Assembly (NCBI GenBank): GCA_035283845.1
Contig: DATESZ010000028.1
Span: 1 to 6,905 of the forward strand
Direction of reading: 5' to 3'
Length of the DNA stretch: 6,905 bases
DNA from: DATESZ01 sp035283845
GTDB taxonomy: Bacteria > Desulfobacterota > Syntrophia > Syntrophales > JACQWR01
Below are positions 4,594 to 6,905 of this stretch, one piece after another. The position numbers were made by a program, and so were the translations under genes. Under the pieces are notes generated by a model that saw nothing but the letters and a program-made list of their open reading frames with translations, was not told the origin of the DNA and searched no databases. How positions within the stretch are numbered: the stretch's first letter is position 1; each line of letters begins with the position of its first letter.

Positions 4594-5703
4594 TTGACTG
4601 ATGAATTTTACATGAAACGGGCCTTGCAGCTCGCCAAACGCGGTGAACGCCGGGTCAGCCCGAACCCGATGGTAGGCGCCGTTATCGTCAAGGGTGACCG
4701 GATTATCGGGGAGGGGTATCACCGGCGGTTCGGCGAAGCTCATGGGGAGATAAACGCCATCAACGGGGCGACAGAATCGGTCGCCGGCGCCACGATCTAT
4801 GTTACGCTGGAGCCTTGCAGCCATTACGGCAAGACTCCGCCCTGCGTGGAGTCGCTGATTAAAGTGAAACCGGCGCGGGTAGTGATCGGCGCTGTCGACC
4901 CCAATCCCCTGGTCGCCGGGCGGGGCGTAGAAGCCTTAAAACGAGCAGGCATTAAAACAACTATCGGTATCATGGAGGGATCATGCCGGGCCATAAACGA
5001 GCGGTTCTTTAAGTTCATGACGACCGGAGTCCCTTTCGCAACTCTCAAATTCGCCCAGACGATCGACGGGAGGATCGCCTCTGTTACAGGAGATTCCCGC
5101 TGGGTAAGCTCTCCCTCTTCCCGGAAATTTGTCCATCTCCTGCGCAGCACCCACGATGCCATCCTGGTAGGGGCCGGCACGATCATTCAGGATGACCCGG
5201 AATTGACCGTTCGTCACGTTAGAGGACGGAACCCCATAAGGATTATTGTGGACTCCCGCCTCCGCATACCCTTGGAGGCAAAGGTTCTGAAAATACAGAA
5301 AAGCGCCCGGACCATCATTGCCGCGACCGAACAGGCCGATCGGGCGAAAAAGAGGCTGCTTCAGGAGCAAGGCGTGGAAACGCTGGTAATTGATGCAGAC
5401 GGCAAGGGGCGCGTGGATTTGAAAAAACTCCTTATTGAACTTGGCAAAAGACAGATCTCTTCCGTCCTTGTGGAAGGAGGTTCGGCAATCATCACCTCGA
5501 TGTTGAAGGAAACGCTGGTTGACCGCTTAATCATCATTGTCGCGCCAAAGATCCTGGGAAGGGGTATCGATGGGGTGGCCGATCTGGGGAAAAGGAGCAT
5601 AGATGAGGCAATAAGGCTTGTCTACCGGAAGGTTTATAGGAAGGGCGAGGACATTATTATCGATGGCCATTTAGCGAGTCAATCAAGTTTCCTGCCGCCC
5701 TGA
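4594..5703 (+). CDS. ribD: Bifunctional riboflavin biosynthesis deaminase/reductase RibD
   Basis: 369 residues, full length for RibD. It catalyses two steps of riboflavin synthesis in the cytoplasm: deamination of 2,5-diamino-6-ribosylamino-4(3H)-pyrimidinone 5'-phosphate, then NADPH-dependent reduction of the ribosyl side chain. The N-terminal cytidine-deaminase-like domain has SPNPMVGAVIV (22-32) and zinc ligands His50, Cys75 and Cys84, with catalytic Glu52, in AHGEINAI and EPCSHYGKTPPC. The usual HAE is HGE here, a mild change. The reductase domain (about 147-365) shows FATLKFAQTIDGRIAS, GDSRWVSSP, VGAGTIIQDDPELTVR, NPIRIIVDSRLRIPL and VLVEGGSAIITSMLKE, all typical. The TTG start is preceded by a good SD. 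The gene stands alone: no ribE, ribBA or ribH follows, and its last 47 bp overlap the end of the convergent flavoprotein gene. Confidence 0.95.
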   Translation: MTDEFYMKRALQLAKRGERRVSPNPMVGAVIVKGDRIIGEGYHRRFGEAHGEINAINGATESVAGATIYVTLEPCSHYGKTPPCVESLIKVKPARVVIGAVDPNPLVAGRGVEALKRAGIKTTIGIMEGSCRAINERFFKFMTTGVPFATLKFAQTIDGRIASVTGDSRWVSSPSSRKFVHLLRSTHDAILVGAGTIIQDDPELTVRHVRGRNPIRIIVDSRLRIPLEAKVLKIQKSARTIIAATEQADRAKKRLLQEQGVETLVIDADGKGRVDLKKLLIELGKRQISSVLVEGGSAIITSMLKETLVDRLIIIVAPKILGRGIDGVADLGKRSIDEAIRLVYRKVYRKGEDIIIDGHLASQSSFLPP

Positions 5704-6905
5704 TCCCATCAAGTGCAGAACTGATGATCCCGCCGGCGTAACCGGCCCCTTCGCCACAGGGATAGAGACCTGCCGTGTTTACACTCTCCCCCCGTGCATC
5801 CCGTAAAATCCTCACGGGAGAGGACGTCCGGGTTTCCACACCGATCAGCATCGCCTCTTCAGTAATAAATCCAGGCATTTTTCTTCCGAACTGACGCAAT
5901 CCCTCTTTTATGGCTTCTGCCGCAAAGCCCGGCAGCGTTTCCCTCAGTAACGCAGCCTTTACGCCGGGCAAAAAGCTCGTGGGCGGCAGCTTATCGCTTT
6001 GTCTGTCCTGCAAAAAATCCGGGAGGCGCTGTGCCGGAGCGGAATAATCGCCGCCGCCGAGGGAGAAGGCCATTGTTTCCCATTTCCTTCTGAATTCAAG
6101 GCCTTTCAGGGGTTCAAGAGGAGTTCCCAGGAAATCCTCGATCCTTACGTTCACGACCACGGCCGCGTTGGCAAAGTCGCCTTCACGTAGCGATCGGCTC
6201 ATGCCGTTGGTAATCAAAACGCCCGTCTCTGAACTGCAACCGATGATGCGGCCGCCCGGACACATGCAGAAGGTATGGACGGAACGGTCCGCCTCCGCCC
6301 CCCTCGCAGTTAAAAAATAATCCGCCGGCGGCAAAGCGGCATGAGGCCACCATTTGCCGTATTGAATCTCGTTAATCAATTCCTGCGGATGCTCCACGCG
6401 CAGCCCCATTGCGAAAGGTTTCGCCGCCAGAGAGACGCCCCGTTCGCAGAGCTTCAGATAGGTGTCGTCGGCATTTTGCCCGACGGCAAGGATCAGGCGA
6501 TCCGCCGGAATCTCTTCTTTTTCATTTATGACAACGCCGGCCACCCGGCCGTCGCTGATTAAGAAGTCAGAAACCCTGGCCCCGAATCTTATCTCGCACC
6601 CGTAAGAGAGGAGCTTCTCGCGGAAATTAGCCACCACCTTGCGCAACATGTCGGTTCCGACATGGGGTTTGGCGTCTATTAAAATATCCGGCGGCGCCCC
6701 TAATTCTACGAGGGTTTCCTTGACCTGCCCTATACGGGGGTTCTTGACCCGGCTTGTCAGCTTTCCGTCGGAAAAGGCGCCGGCCCCCCCTTCTCCGAAA
6801 AGGACATTGCTTTCCCGGTTCAATTCCCCTTTCTTCCAGAAGGCCTCCACATCCCGGCGCCGTGCGGAAACTTCCTTCCCTCTCTCGAGGAGAAGCACGG
6901 GCATC
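5657..6905 (-). CDS. FAD-dependent dehydrogenase (COG2509 type), N-terminus cut by the window edge
   Basis: The frame is open to the right edge; about 415 C-terminal residues are visible. It begins with VLLLERG, the second beta strand of a Rossmann FAD fold whose Glu would bind the adenosine ribose. The GxGxxG loop and the start therefore lie outside the window, and the ATG at 6904 is probably internal. Then come FGEGGAGAFSDGKLTSR (about 36-52), GARVSDFLISDGRVAGV, LILAVGQNADDTY, TFCMCPGGRIIGCSSETG, and near the end ETRTSSPVRI and LYPCGEGAGYAGGIISSALDGIRAAGNL (in overlapping pieces), the C-terminal FAD-contacting part. This motif set matches the uncharacterised NAD(FAD)-utilising dehydrogenases of COG2509, whose substrate is not known. 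It ends at TAA 5657-5659, inside the 3' end of convergent ribD. No operon partner is visible. Confidence 0.88.
   Translation of the reverse strand, partial: MPVLLLERGKEVSARRRDVEAFWKKGELNRESNVLFGEGGAGAFSDGKLTSRVKNPRIGQVKETLVELGAPPDILIDAKPHVGTDMLRKVVANFREKLLSYGCEIRFGARVSDFLISDGRVAGVVINEKEEIPADRLILAVGQNADDTYLKLCERGVSLAAKPFAMGLRVEHPQELINEIQYGKWWPHAALPPADYFLTARGAEADRSVHTFCMCPGGRIIGCSSETGVLITNGMSRSLREGDFANAAVVVNVRIEDFLGTPLEPLKGLEFRRKWETMAFSLGGGDYSAPAQRLPDFLQDRQSDKLPPTSFLPGVKAALLRETLPGFAAEAIKEGLRQFGRKMPGFITEEAMLIGVETRTSSPVRILRDARGESVNTAGLYPCGEGAGYAGGIISSALDGIRAAGNLIDSLNGHR

Noticed and set aside
4824..5600. Minus-strand open frames of 79-129 residues within ribD
   Set aside because: RibD motifs run continuously on the plus strand through the whole region; the antisense frames show no family signal.

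Overview
The window reads as ordinary chromosomal sequence from a Gram-negative, type IV-piliated bacterium of medium G+C. The gene set suggests a deltaproteobacterium (Desulfobacterota), possibly a Syntrophales-like lineage. That placement is inferred from protein character (a FimT/PilV/PilW/PilX cluster whose PilX has a glycine-rich C-terminus, next to a zinc-finger prepilin peptidase and a COG2509 flavoprotein), not from a marker gene.

Layout from left to right. Bases 2-223 (+) are the 3' end of an unrecognised, highly charged, probably coiled-coil gene. It converges on a minus-strand block and is separated from it by a hairpin plus T-run that looks like a terminator (215-243). The block, read right to left (5' to 3' on the minus strand), is: an RmlC-like cupin epimerase (4447-3992), a prepilin peptidase (3973-3209), a 220-bp AT-rich gap, then four tightly packed minor pilin genes: fimT/gspH (2989-2513), pilV (2513-2151), pilW (about 2140-1514) and pilX (1496-264). 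A 146-bp divergent promoter region (4448-4593) separates this block from ribD (4594-5703, +). ribD converges on and overlaps by 47 bp an FAD-dependent dehydrogenase of the COG2509 type (5657 to the window end, -), whose N-terminus lies outside the window.

How the genes work together. The four pilins carry type III (prepilin) signal peptides, and the adjacent peptidase is the enzyme that cleaves and N-methylates such peptides. FimT/PilV/PilW/PilX proteins prime assembly of type IVa pili in the inner membrane and are thought to sit at the pilus tip. The best regulatory signal is a sigma-54 (RpoN) promoter, TGGCATGTTCATTGCT with exact GG-N10-GC geometry. It lies just upstream of fimT and predicts a leader of only about 14 nt. 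This fits PilS/PilR-type control of pilin genes. An upstream pair of direct repeats (GTGATTTTCGC, exactly 20 bp apart) lies where an activator could bind.

RibD (riboflavin synthesis) and the flavoprotein are probably neighbours by chance. I see no RNA genes, CRISPR arrays, transposases or clear mobile elements. I found no clearly new biological system; the most interesting points are the pilin-operon control region, the Asp-rich loops shared by three of the four pilins, and the absence of pilY1 directly after pilX.
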